NCBI GenBank assembly: GCA_903772945.1
Contig: CAICTM010000073.1
Coordinates: 62,001-126,000, forward strand
Source of the DNA: Seminavis robusta
Taxonomy: Eukaryota; Bacillariophyta; Bacillariophyceae; Naviculales; Naviculaceae
DNA length: 64,000 bases
Direction: 5' to 3'
Shown: one piece after another, positions 52,794-62,176 of the stretch
Numbering within the stretch: the first letter of the stretch is position 1
Layout: every line of letters begins with the position of its first letter
Program-made: the position numbers and the translations under genes
The notes under the pieces: model-generated
Databases searched by the model: none
The model's input: the letters and a program-made list of their open reading frames with translations, nothing else
What the model was told of the DNA's origin: nothing

Positions 52794-54047
52794 GGTTGTT
52801 CTCAGCCCATTATTAGTATTGTAACTTCGACCGGCTTGTTGCAATAGCTTTTTGATTCTGTAATATGGATCCGAGGCATCCACCCTATCCCCTCGTCCGG
52901 TCAGTTTCCATAACCCATATTGCTGAAATCTCATTTCTTTGAACCGTCTACCGACAATCCAATTGTTGTGCACCACGACAGCCTTTTTTCTCGTCGCGTT
53001 TGTTGTTGTATTGAAATAGATTCGTCCGGGTGGAAACAAGGTCATGTCGAGCCCGTGATGCCGCAACCCTGCCATGTTGACCACGAGTTCCCGCAAGACA
53101 GTCTGATCTCCCCCTGGATCAAGTTGGTTTGCTTGGAATCGTTCCGTGGCAACAGCATCCCATTGCGCCAGTAAATAGAGTGTGGCAGTGTTGACTTTCA
53201 TGGCCAGGAATCCGGCGCAGTATCCAATGGGGGTGTCGAGTGGGTCGTCTACTTGTGCGACCAAGTCATAGTTGTTGAGTTGTTCTTGTAACAATGGAAG
53301 AGGGTTCTTTTTCCAGACGGAATCGACATCTGCAAAGATCAAGTTGTTATTGCCGGGCAATAAGGAACATGCCACACTCAAGAGTCTGGATGGTCGCGTC
53401 ACCATGAGTTTTTGATATTGACGTGATCCATAGTTGTGTCCTTCGCTTTGTCGCGATGTGGAAGTATTGTAATCGGTTCGTACCACTACAAAGTGTGCAT
53501 TGTGGTATTGTCGTGTCATGTTGGTCAGTGTCTCATACGCATGGTCGTCTTCTGCTAGCACCAGCACTTGTATCTTATTATCATGAATGGCAAGATCCAA
53601 GTAGAATTCCCACCAATTCTGGAAAAAGTCGACAAAGGCAGAGTTGGTCGACAGCACCACCGTCCAGTCCGTTGTCCGTACCAGTGGTGGATGTGTTGTC
53701 GTCATGATGGGCTGGACGTGTTGACAGGTTTCTTCCTTGGTTGGAAAAGTGGTAGTATCTTCTAGTAGGAATGATGGTTGCAGTGACTTTTTCTTGTACT
53801 CATCGTATGTGGATCTATTTTGTGGTTTCAGTGACTGTGTCTTGACATACCGGTAGTAGGAACTGTACTTGTTGTCGAGCAGCAAGAGTTCTCGATTGGC
53901 TCGTTCAATGCCCAAAAAGGAAGCGTTGATGGAGTAAATGACAAGAAGGACCATCGAAGACAGCATGATCCCTTGTTTGGCTCTACCATGAATCACATCA
54001 TGGTGGCGCTTCACTTGCTTCGCCCATCGACTTGATGATTGGACCAT
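52746..54047 (-). CDS. Type II membrane glycosyltransferase (nucleotide-diphospho-sugar transferase)
   Basis: A single-exon 433-residue protein. A basic N-terminus (RWAKQVKRHH) leads to a membrane anchor (IMLSSMVLLVIYSINASFL, about residues 27-45), a stem, then a catalytic domain from about residue 125 (TDWTVVLSTNSAFVDFFQNWW). The metal-binding DxD motif is seen as LIFADVDSVWKKNP near residue 240. GYCAGFLAMK and DPGGDQTVL match the acceptor and C-terminal parts of the PF03407/GT77-like fold, in which Golgi enzymes add sugars to glycans or glycoproteins; the sugar and acceptor are unknown. N-glycosylation sites (NRS, NMT, NTS, NAT) agree with a Golgi lumen location. The extreme C-terminus is a run of about 12 Thr coded by a trinucleotide repeat. 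It starts head-to-head with the next gene. Confidence 0.85.
52760..52793. repeat. (TTG)n trinucleotide repeat inside the glycosyltransferase
   Basis: About 11 uninterrupted copies on the + strand, read as Thr codons on the minus strand just before the stop. Its length should be polymorphic. Confidence 0.95.
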
Positions 54048-54328
54048 GGTTGGTTACTAGCTCTAGTAGTGTTTGTATGTATTTTTGTTGCGAATAGACC
54101 ACCATAGCGGTGTTGTGGGTCAACGGTCCTTGGAACCGTTTGGGTTCGCCTTTCGGGGAGTGTAACGGTCTGATTTAGGCGAGTCACATTAATTCGTGAC
54201 TCCAAGTCCTTCCATCCTTCCTCCGTCCACCCACCAATCCAACAACCAAAGGGGCTCAATTGCCACGCCATCCTCCAAAACTATCGAACTTGATTGCAAT
54301 AGCATACTGTATCCACCAGACTATTATC
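54048..54328. promoter_or_regulatory. Shared head-to-head promoter region
   Basis: 281 bp separate the start codons of the glycosyltransferase (-) and the Tls1-like gene (+), so one short segment must serve both promoters. An inverted pair, ACGGTCCTTGGAACCGT, lies at 54123-54139. The regulatory role is inferred from position. Confidence 0.5.
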
Positions 54329-55402
54329 ATGTTCAAGGCCCGCAAACGCAACGTGAAACAAAAGGGTGCCCTGCGGCGCAAGAAGGATGAGGAAGAAGAA
54401 GAAGAAAAGTCGACCCAAAAGGCTCAGCAGGAAGAAGATGAAACAGCGGCCACGATTGCTCGTGTCAAGAAGAAGCGCAAGCTGTTGACCGAACTGCAGT
54501 ACAAAAAAGGAACCGATGCGGCATCGCTGTTAAAGGGACGAGACGATTCTGCCCTGGACTCTGCTGCTGGAGTGGATGGCACTTCTACTACAGTTGATCA
54601 GCCAGATGGATCGCAAGAAGGTGTCATGGAACAAAAACACAAACAAGCGTTGGAACAGTACGTAGAATCCAAATTGGTGGGAATGGTCGGGGGAGACAAC
54701 AATAATAATAAGCCAACATCCATAACAAACAACAATCAGGATGACTCTACAACCAGCAATCCAAACAATAACAACAAACTGACCAAGGAAGAACTCTATC
54801 GACAAATTGCTCAAACGTCCGAAAATATGGTGGGACGGTCCAGTTCCACGAATCAAGGCGACTCGAAAAAAGATGGAGATGTCGGAACGGGTGGCGCCAT
54901 GTTGGTGGCGGGAACCGGATTGGCAGAAGTCATTTTGCCAGTCGATGAACGCATCAAGGCAGTCCATGCCACACAAGAAGCAGCGGCTGTGGGACCACGC
55001 AAACACGCCCATCACAACAATAATAATAAAAGCTATGGAAATATGCCCAAATCACAGGTACCGGTTCTTCCCGCCGGAGCCGCACGATTTCAAGTATCGG
55101 CAGCCGATCGACATCGACATTTTCCAAGCAACCAACGAAATAATAATACTGCATCCGTTCCAACAACAGCAACAACCGAATCAGTGCCAGAAGGAGACGA
55201 CGATCCGGGGCGAGTGGGATTCGATGCCGCTCGTGGAAAGGCTGTGGCGAGTCAAACTCAAAATAATAACAATCACAACAATGGGCAACATAATGGCAGA
55301 AACAACAATAACAACAACAATCACAAGAATCGATCTAGCGATGATAAAGTCTATGGAAATTTCCTAAAACACCATCGCGAAAATCAATGGCGGGGAAGAT
55401 GA
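54329..55402 (+). CDS. Tls1/C9orf78 (Hep59) family spliceosome-associated protein
   Basis: A single-exon 357-residue protein from the Met at 54329 (MFKARKRNVKQKGALRRKKD), chosen because the family starts with this kind of basic cluster. Family landmarks in order: a basic/acidic N-terminus, LTELQYKKGTDAASLL (family: L-R-x-R-x-x-G-v-x-A-x-x-L-L), an EQYVESKLVGM helix, LYRQIA, the conserved GLAEVILPVDERIKAVHATQEA block, and the YGNFLKHHREN end that replaces the usual Y-x-K-F-K-K. Known members bind the spliceosome helicase Brr2 and affect 3' splice-site choice in the nucleus. Between the blocks the diatom protein carries Asn-rich low-complexity inserts (runs of N near residues 128-155 and 320-340), coded by AAT/AAC repeats, which lengthen it relative to the ~290-residue human protein. 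Confidence 0.82.
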   Translation: MFKARKRNVKQKGALRRKKDEEEEEEKSTQKAQQEEDETAATIARVKKKRKLLTELQYKKGTDAASLLKGRDDSALDSAAGVDGTSTTVDQPDGSQEGVMEQKHKQALEQYVESKLVGMVGGDNNNNKPTSITNNNQDDSTTSNPNNNNKLTKEELYRQIAQTSENMVGRSSSTNQGDSKKDGDVGTGGAMLVAGTGLAEVILPVDERIKAVHATQEAAAVGPRKHAHHNNNNKSYGNMPKSQVPVLPAGAARFQVSAADRHRHFPSNQRNNNTASVPTTATTESVPEGDDDPGRVGFDAARGKAVASQTQNNNNHNNGQHNGRNNNNNNNHKNRSSDDKVYGNFLKHHRENQWRGR

Positions 55403-55692
55403 GCTAAAGGTTAATAAATAATAACATATATCTACAATATTTAAAAGAATTACTGGCTACTTCAAAGACCGAGAGCCTCAGGTGCGTACTTGGACACCCT
55501 CCTCGAGAATTGTGCTTGTCGTGGGATGACTGCCAAGGACAAGAATTCTAGGTGATGGCACTCCAACCGCACATATAGGGCCCTCAAGCGTTTGGTACAG
55601 CACTGCATCAGGTGATTTACTGCCGTCGATTCGATTCGATTCGATTCATTCTTGTGGTCGGCGAGGAAAACCAACCAATTGGGGAAGCTTCT

Positions 55693-56226
55693 TTTCGTCG
55701 TTTCTTGACTGCGGAACGAAAAAGAGAAGACATATCATCCAGCACCACACGATTTGGTCCTGGAATGATTTGTCTTGCACTCTTCACGCGCTCAGCAGCA
55801 AAGAAAGTACGAAAAGGGAAGTGACATCAGATCAACTAGCTAGTCCAAACCCCGAACAGTGCCCCGAACGATCAAAACAATGTTGCTTGGTCGAACGGGA
55901 TGCCTTAAAGTCGTCGACTTGTTGAGATGATGTGATTATCTCCTCGTCATGTTTTCACCGAAAAAACAACCGTTTCGTCAGTTCTTGACTGCAGAGCAAA
56001 TGAAAAGCGAATGGCAAAACATCCAGCACCACACCATTTGGTCCTGGAATGATTTGTCTTGCACTCTTCACGCGCTCAGCAGCAAAGAAAGTACGAAAAG
56101 GGAAGTGTCACAGATCAACAAGGCTCAACTCGAAACAGCGCCCCGAACGATCAAAAAAATATTTCTTGGTCGAACGGAATGCCTTCAAGTCGTCGACTTG
56201 TTGAGATGATGTGATTATCTCCTCGT
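55693..56226 (+). repeat. Two tandem ~255-bp repeats
   Basis: Copy 1 (55693-55947) and copy 2 (55973-56226) share long identical blocks, such as TGGTCCTGGAATGATTTGTC and GATGTGATTATCTCCTCGT. Copy 2 keeps an open frame (FRQFLTAEQMKSEWQNIQHH onward); copy 1 has small indels that break it. Two further fragments near 56290 and 56460 share CAGCATCACRAGATTTGATG. Confidence 0.9.
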
Positions 56227-57719
56227 GGTGCTTTCCAAGAATTGCGTGGAGGGTAGCTGAGTGCTGTCTTTCTACAAGGCAAAAAAATGCAGCATCACGA
56301 GATTTGATGCTGCAATGATTTGCCTGCAAAAGTCAGGCTCAGCAAGGAATCCAAGATATTCAAAGAAGTAGGAGGTTTAAAGGAGGGAGCAGGTCCAACG
56401 AGCAACATTGTTGTGAACTCATCTCCGCTCAACGCACGTGGAACCCGGCAAAGCATGCAGCATCACAAGATTTGATGCTGTAATGATTTGCGTGTCACAT
56501 TGGGCTGAGCAGGGAAGATTGTCAGAGTCCGCTTCAGGAATCCAAGATTTTCAAAGCAGTAGGAAGCTTGAAGGAAGGATTTGCTTGTCACCAGCAGCTC
56601 AGCAGGGAAGCAAAGATCTCAGCACCAACAAAGATCCAAGCGAGGTCGCCAAACTCATCAAGAAGGGCATTCTTGAAAAGAAGGACCACCACAGGATCTT
56701 GTCAGTGCTCCAGACCACTCAAGAGCTTTGGGAAGCCGTAGCTAGTGAAGGGTGTACGCTGACAATCCCACAGCCTCAAATGATCAAGCAGGTAGTTTTT
56801 GCCCAGACAACCGGCGAATGAACTGACCCTTGCAAAGCAATTCCATCTCAGAGGCACCTTGACGTTCATCAAGCGAGTCTTGAACGTTGAGGTTCCTGCA
56901 GGTGGTTAGCATTGCAAAGGACAATCTCAGGCAGCAGAAAGTCCAAAGAATACCAGACATTGTGACGTTTGCCTCAAAATGGCCAGAACTTTGCGTTCAC
57001 GTAAAAAGAATGGACGCAAAGCCGACCATAGGGAGGAAATACCACAATGGTACCGGGGAACAGTCTCGGAAGGAGCTCAACGCAGATCCAAGGATGATGA
57101 ATGCAGTCTGCAAAGAATGCTGAGTACGGCATCCCTGATCATCAACGACAGCAGCAACGGCATTCCAGACTTGCTTCGTCTGAATCAAGGATGGCACCGC
57201 AAGAAGATGAGCCTTGGCCAGTGCCAAAGCCAGGGAAAGTCGAGAAGAGGCATATATTTGGACTCTTCAGCGACTTGCTTCACGCCCTGACACTCAGCAA
57301 GGTCTTCATGCTCCGTTTGCAGCCTTGCCAATTGAGATCAGGATTAAAGTCGAGAGAAGAGGCACACAAGTAGACTCTTCACGACTCGAATCCTGCCCAT
57401 CAGATGGCAAGGTCTGTGGTCTTTGTGGTCAGTAAGAGTCGAGAGAGGACGTAGACTTCAAGAAGGGTCCTAGACAAGAAGACGAATGCTTGAGAACTGG
57501 AAAGATAAGCTCTCTCTTTCATGGACTCAAGCAACGTCGCGCAAGCCCGGGGCCCTCCAAGATCCGTCGACTCCAGGAGCAGCGCACAGCAAATCAACCA
57601 CGGGACAGCATGACGATCAGGCTGATCGACCAGCTCACCGCTGTTGAAGTTGACGAACACTGCTCCACACGACCAAACGTTCTGAAATCCCGTGCCGGAT
57701 TGATGACAGAAACGAGCAT

Positions 57720-58650
57720 GACGGCCCTGTGTGCTGGCAAACAATGGCTTTCCAACAAACAAATTCATCATGACGTCCATCTTCAATCCAGTCTCAGTCT
57801 TCCTTTCCTACTGTCTTCGAGTCAAATCTGCCGGATTGAAGGAGCAACCCGAATGACGGCCCTGTGCGCAGGCAAATTGCTACCAAACACACAAAGGAAT
57901 CATGCAGTCCAACTTCAATCCAGTCTCGGTCTCCCTTCATCTTCAACACAGCTTGGTCTTCTCCGTCGTCTGCTAGTTTGCTGGAATAGAACGGAAGGGA
58001 AGGATCAGAGCATTGGCAAAGGCTTTCCAACACAATGAACCGGCTCTCCCTTTGCCCCAGAAGACGTAGCAAGCAAAGAGGACTGCAAGATGATGAAGAT
58101 AATATTGGCTGCCTCGCAAACAATGAGGTGTCTGCTTCCCTACTGAGCTGAAGTGAATACATCAAACCAGAAGGAACGCTCAGAGTGCTGGCAATGGCTT
58201 TCCAGCAAAAAGAACAATCCTCGAATCAGTATTCACTCCAGAACACATTGGAGACACGAGAGGACACGGCTGCAAGCCGATGAGTTGTTCGATGATCGCT
58301 CAGTCTGCTGGCAATGGCTTCCCAACCAAAAGAACAGTCGTCAAATCAGTCATCGACCCGCACGTCCAGTTTCGGTCTGCTCCGTCTTCCATGCAGTCTG
58401 CCACTGGCTGGGCTGATCCTGAACAACAAGACAGAAGATCGACAAAGTGATCGTTCAGTGTGCTGGCAATACCTTGCCAGTAAAAAGAACAATCCTTGAA
58501 TCAGTCTTCGGTTCAGGCCGAATTGGAAACAAGAAGCACAAAAGGATACGGCTGCACGACGATGAAGAGAATGGAGGATAGCTCAGTGTGCTGGAAAAGG
58601 TTTTCCAGCAAAAAGAACAGTCCCCAAAACCAGTCATCGACCCACATGTG
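57720..58650 (+). repeat. Degenerate ~125-150-bp tandem array with coding-like core
   Basis: About seven units begin near 57731, 57864, 58010, 58186, 58306, 58460 and 58587. The core reads GTGCTGGCAATGGCTTTCCA followed by GCAAAAAGAACAATCC and a (A)TCAGT(C/A)TTC stretch. Translated, several units give the same short motif, (S)VCWQWL-x2-KKN-x-P. Frame is not kept between units. Confidence 0.75.
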
Positions 58651-58768
58651 AAAGAGTACGCTCAGTGCGTTGACAATGGTCAATCCGAGAGGTTCGTTCT
58701 GATGGTTCCTTCGGTGTCGACTTGATTCACAAACGTGATGACTCAGAGCGTTGGCAGTGATGTTCTAT

Positions 58769-58926
58769 ACAGGAACACGTCTCCTCTGGTTTAGAGGCGA
58801 GATGGCACTTAAGGCGAGACTGGACGGGCGAGAGTGGAAAGGAGAGCCAACGGCTCGGAACACGCGAGACCGGCCAGGCGAGACTTAAGTGACAGCGAGA
58901 CTCAACCAGCGGAGACGTGTTCCTGT
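58769..58926. repeat. 158-bp inverted repeat, MITE-like hairpin
   Basis: ACAGGAACACGTCTCC at 58769-58784 is exactly complementary to 58911-58926, and pairing continues imperfectly inward for about 50 bp (CTGGTTTAG..., CACTTAAGGCGAGA against TCTCGCCTGG...). GGCGAGAC-like words recur inside. There is no ORF and no clear target-site duplication. Confidence 0.75.
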
Positions 58927-59599
58927 TGGAACCAGTTGAGAAGCCCACCCTAAGTAACAGAAAGCGCCAGTTTTGTGACCGTTAACATGTCACACTCCAG
59001 ACTGAGTCGGGACATGTCTCCAAAACTTCAACCTGTGTAGCAAATGTACCAGAGGCTACACAGACTGCACCAATTTCTTCGAGACGGGTTCCAGCACTAA
59101 GAGTGATCCCGTTCCAATCCGGTCGACAACGGAGAAAGAATGACAGAAAGAATGATCCAGCCAGCATAACAAAACGGAGGCGGCACACATGGCCAAGACA
59201 CAGTTTCTTGATCGCACGGCGACTTCGCTTCATCATGGTGCCGGGGTCATCAATCTTCGATCCTGCCTTCTTCAGCTTGGTGCGTTGGCAATAAAGTACC
59301 ATCAAAGTGACAAGGAGGCAATGGAAGATATGGGAGTGGGTTCGCTGATTCAATCGACCTAACCTCACCATGACGCGTCGGGTCATCTCACGGCCAAGAC
59401 TTGGCTTCGTGATCGTGGGCGACCTGGCGTCATGGTGGTGTTGAGGTCTTGGCTTGGTTTTGCTTCCCTTTCTTCCTTTGGCTGCTCGCGACGGTCCTGT
59501 GATAGTTCATGATCGACGAGGACGCCATGGAGTCGAAATGGAAGCATGAACGAACACACGCCCAAGTACCACACCGTACCCGAGACGAACAACAAGCCT

Positions 59600-60440
59600 T
59601 CTGGGCCCGCCATGGTCAATGTCAATCGTCTTGATCACGGAGTGCCTCAGGATGCTGTTGGTATCGGGATGGATGCGGCGCAAACGACCATCGCCCCCAG
59701 TACCGTACCCCAAAACCTGCAGTCAACCGATGGGGCTTCGCCATGGTCAAGGTCAATCGTCTTGATCACGGAGTGCCTCGGGATGTCAGGTGGTGCTGAA
59801 AGATGGATGCGGCGCAAACGAATGCCTAATACACAGGACAGCAAACAATTCTACAGGCATTGCCATGGTCAAAAGGTGCAGACTTCTTGATCATGGAATG
59901 CCTAGAAGATGTTTGTTGTCCATGAAGATGATGTTCGTTGACGGCTACCGGTAGCGCCATGGTACGTTGCTTGTTTCGAAGTGAGGCAGCCATGGTCAAG
60001 GTACAATTTTCTTGATCATGGAATGCCTCGCTGACTGTTGATGTCGCTTGAAGATGACGTTCGTTGACGGTCCGTTGCTTTCTTCGTTGGCGGATGCGGC
60101 GCAAACAAGCACCAACGACACGGGACAAAAAGCGACCTGCCGGGCGCCGCCATGGTCAAGGTACAATTTCCTTGATCATGGATTGCCTTGGGGACGTTTG
60201 TTGTCGCGCGGAGTTGACGTGCTTGTCCGTTGCTTTCTTGTTTGGGCGGATGCGGCGCACACGAACATCAACAACAAGTGCGCGAGCGTCGCCATGGTCA
60301 AGATACAAACTTCTTGATCAAGGAGCGCTCGGGCTGACTGTTGATGTCGTGTGGCGGCGTTGGTCGACTTTCAGCGTCATGGTCCATTGCTATTTACGCG
60401 CTCTGCGGAGGCCGCTAGAGCGCCATGGTGGCAAAGGAGC
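59600..60440 (+). repeat. Degenerate ~120-160-bp tandem array (CCATGGTCAAG units)
   Basis: Units have CCATGG at about 59610, 59741, 59863, 59990, 60150, 60292 and 60423. Each begins CCATGGTCAAGGTNCAA, then CTTGATCATGGAATGCCT, and most contain GGATGCGGCGCAAACGA about 60-110 bp later. Weaker relatives occur at 59190-59240 and 59390-59440. No frame runs through the array. Confidence 0.85.
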
Positions 60441-60848
60441 ACAACGATGAAAGTACTTCAGAGAGAAAGTGCTTTCGATGTTTGGAGAATCGAATTTATG
60501 AGCTCCTCCTCGTCTAAAATAATGAAAAACTGAGCTCTCCTCCAAACCTAACGGAGCTGGCTGGCTTTGCTAAAAACATCGCGATCTTTTGCTTCTGCAG
60601 GTTTCAGTTGTGTGCTTCTTGCCTGGGCTGGTTTTGATCGGGCTTTGCTGAGCTCTTAGATTGAATAGTGTTGTGTACGGTAGCGTAGTCGTATTGTTGT
60701 ACCTTTACCGTACCGTACATGCAACGCGGCACCATCGAACTTTGAGCAACTGTGTTTCGAACACACTTTGATTCCCACACTCACTCAGGAATTATATCTT
60801 TAGCAAAAGGTGGTAAACTGCTGCAGCACAAGAGAAGGCTACCGTAAC

Positions 60849-61245
60849 ATCGAAGAGTCGCGTCTTGGCCTGCACGATCCAGCTTTGTACGTACGGTATG
60901 AACAATGCACTTGCGGGAGGGAGAGATGTACCGGTACTGTAGCTCGCGGGATGATATCGCTGAAGGCCGCGACTCTAATTTTCGTGTCAACTGACGACGG
61001 CCAATCGATGCGATGGGGACGCTAGAGGTACTAGTAAGGCATCGAAGAGTCGCGTGTTGGGCCTGGTACGATGCATGCTTTTGCATGAGCAAATGGCCGT
61101 GAGGGAGGGATAGAGGAGCTTGCGGGATAGAAGTCGAATACCTAGAATTGCCGCGAGCCACTAGCTAGTAGTGTTCGTGTCTACCGTCGGCCGTAATAGC
61201 ATTTGACGAGCGACGGCCAGTCGATGCGATGGGGACGATACGGTA
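60849..61245 (+). repeat. Two tandem ~190-bp copies
   Basis: CATCGAAGAGTCGCGT occurs at 60849 and 61039; GGGAGGGA(G/T)AGA follows in both; CGACGGCCA(A/G)TCGATGCGAT plus GGGGACG occurs at 60994 and 61212. The copies are diverged and carry indels. Confidence 0.75.
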
Positions 61246-61763
61246 GATATGTGCTGGTACCATAGCTTAGTGTGCGGTGTCGTATCCAGCGACGTTCTCC
61301 GACGGCGGCAGTGGCCATTCAGGGCAGAGGTACGTACCGTACAGCACGACGATTGAATGGCACTTGTTGTTCGCCGCCCAATACAAACTGCAGTTGCGAA
61401 GGTCGATATTTGTTTGGCAGCATATTCAGCAGTAGGAGACATCTTGTTTGACTACTCTTGGCTTGTCCATTTTAGCTGGAACGTCCAATAAGGTGCCGAG
61501 CTCAACCTGATGCATCGCTCCGCAATGCAATGCGCCTTTCCGGACACTCGAGGAGCCAGGCTGACAAAACCGCCGTTCGGATACCAACGCGATCGGCATT
61601 GACTCACTCTGCCCTGCCTTAGCTTGGCAGCGCTAGCAAGCCAGCTGCCCTACCTACGGTACTGGCAGATTGGTTCCTGGCTACCGGTACATCCTTACTT
61701 GGCAAGGGCCGAACCGGACAATCGGTCTCTGCTTTGAGTGACGGTTGTGAATACCGGTGTGTT

Positions 61764-61893
61764 TCACAAATCGCACCGGCTTATTTCTTGAGGCGTGAAC
61801 ACCCAAAACAGCCGACGACCATGGCGTTGAAGGTGTATTCACAAATCGCACCGGCTTATTGCTGGGAGCGACATCCCAACAGCCGACGACCAT
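61764..61893 (+). repeat. Two tandem ~75-bp copies
   Basis: TTCACAAATCGCACCGGCTTATT and a later CAGCCGACGACCATGGC occur in both copies, the first starting near 61762 and the second near 61838. Confidence 0.8.
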
Positions 61894-62176
61894 GGCACTC
61901 TGTCCAATCTTTGCGACCTCCGGTGCTGTCCGTCTTCCATTCTTTGCTATTGTCATTCAGCTCTTCTCCTGTCATTCCATCCTTCCCTCCCATCACAGTC
62001 TCGACTAGACTACTAGACTACGGTACGCAGTCAAGTACGCTATACAGTATTATATTGACTACTAGCTAGTACTTTCTACAAAATCCGTCAAGATACTTTC
62101 TACGTCCGGCGACGACGGGGACGACCTTGTGTCGCCGCTGCTACTGCAGGAGCAGGACGGTGGAGGCTTTACGAGT

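Larger units (their letters stand above)
55403..62176. other. Repeat-rich intergenic region, 6.8 kb
   Basis: No complete gene is supported. It holds several tandem arrays and one long inverted repeat, listed separately. A 127-codon frame at 56438-56821 (with SEVAKLIKKGILEKKDHHRI) and an 86-codon frame in the second tandem copy (55949-56209) look partly protein-like and may be gene fragments. At 61400-62100 the sequence is ordinary apart from a local duplication near 61764-61893. The last part should contain the next gene's promoter or an upstream exon. Confidence 0.45.
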
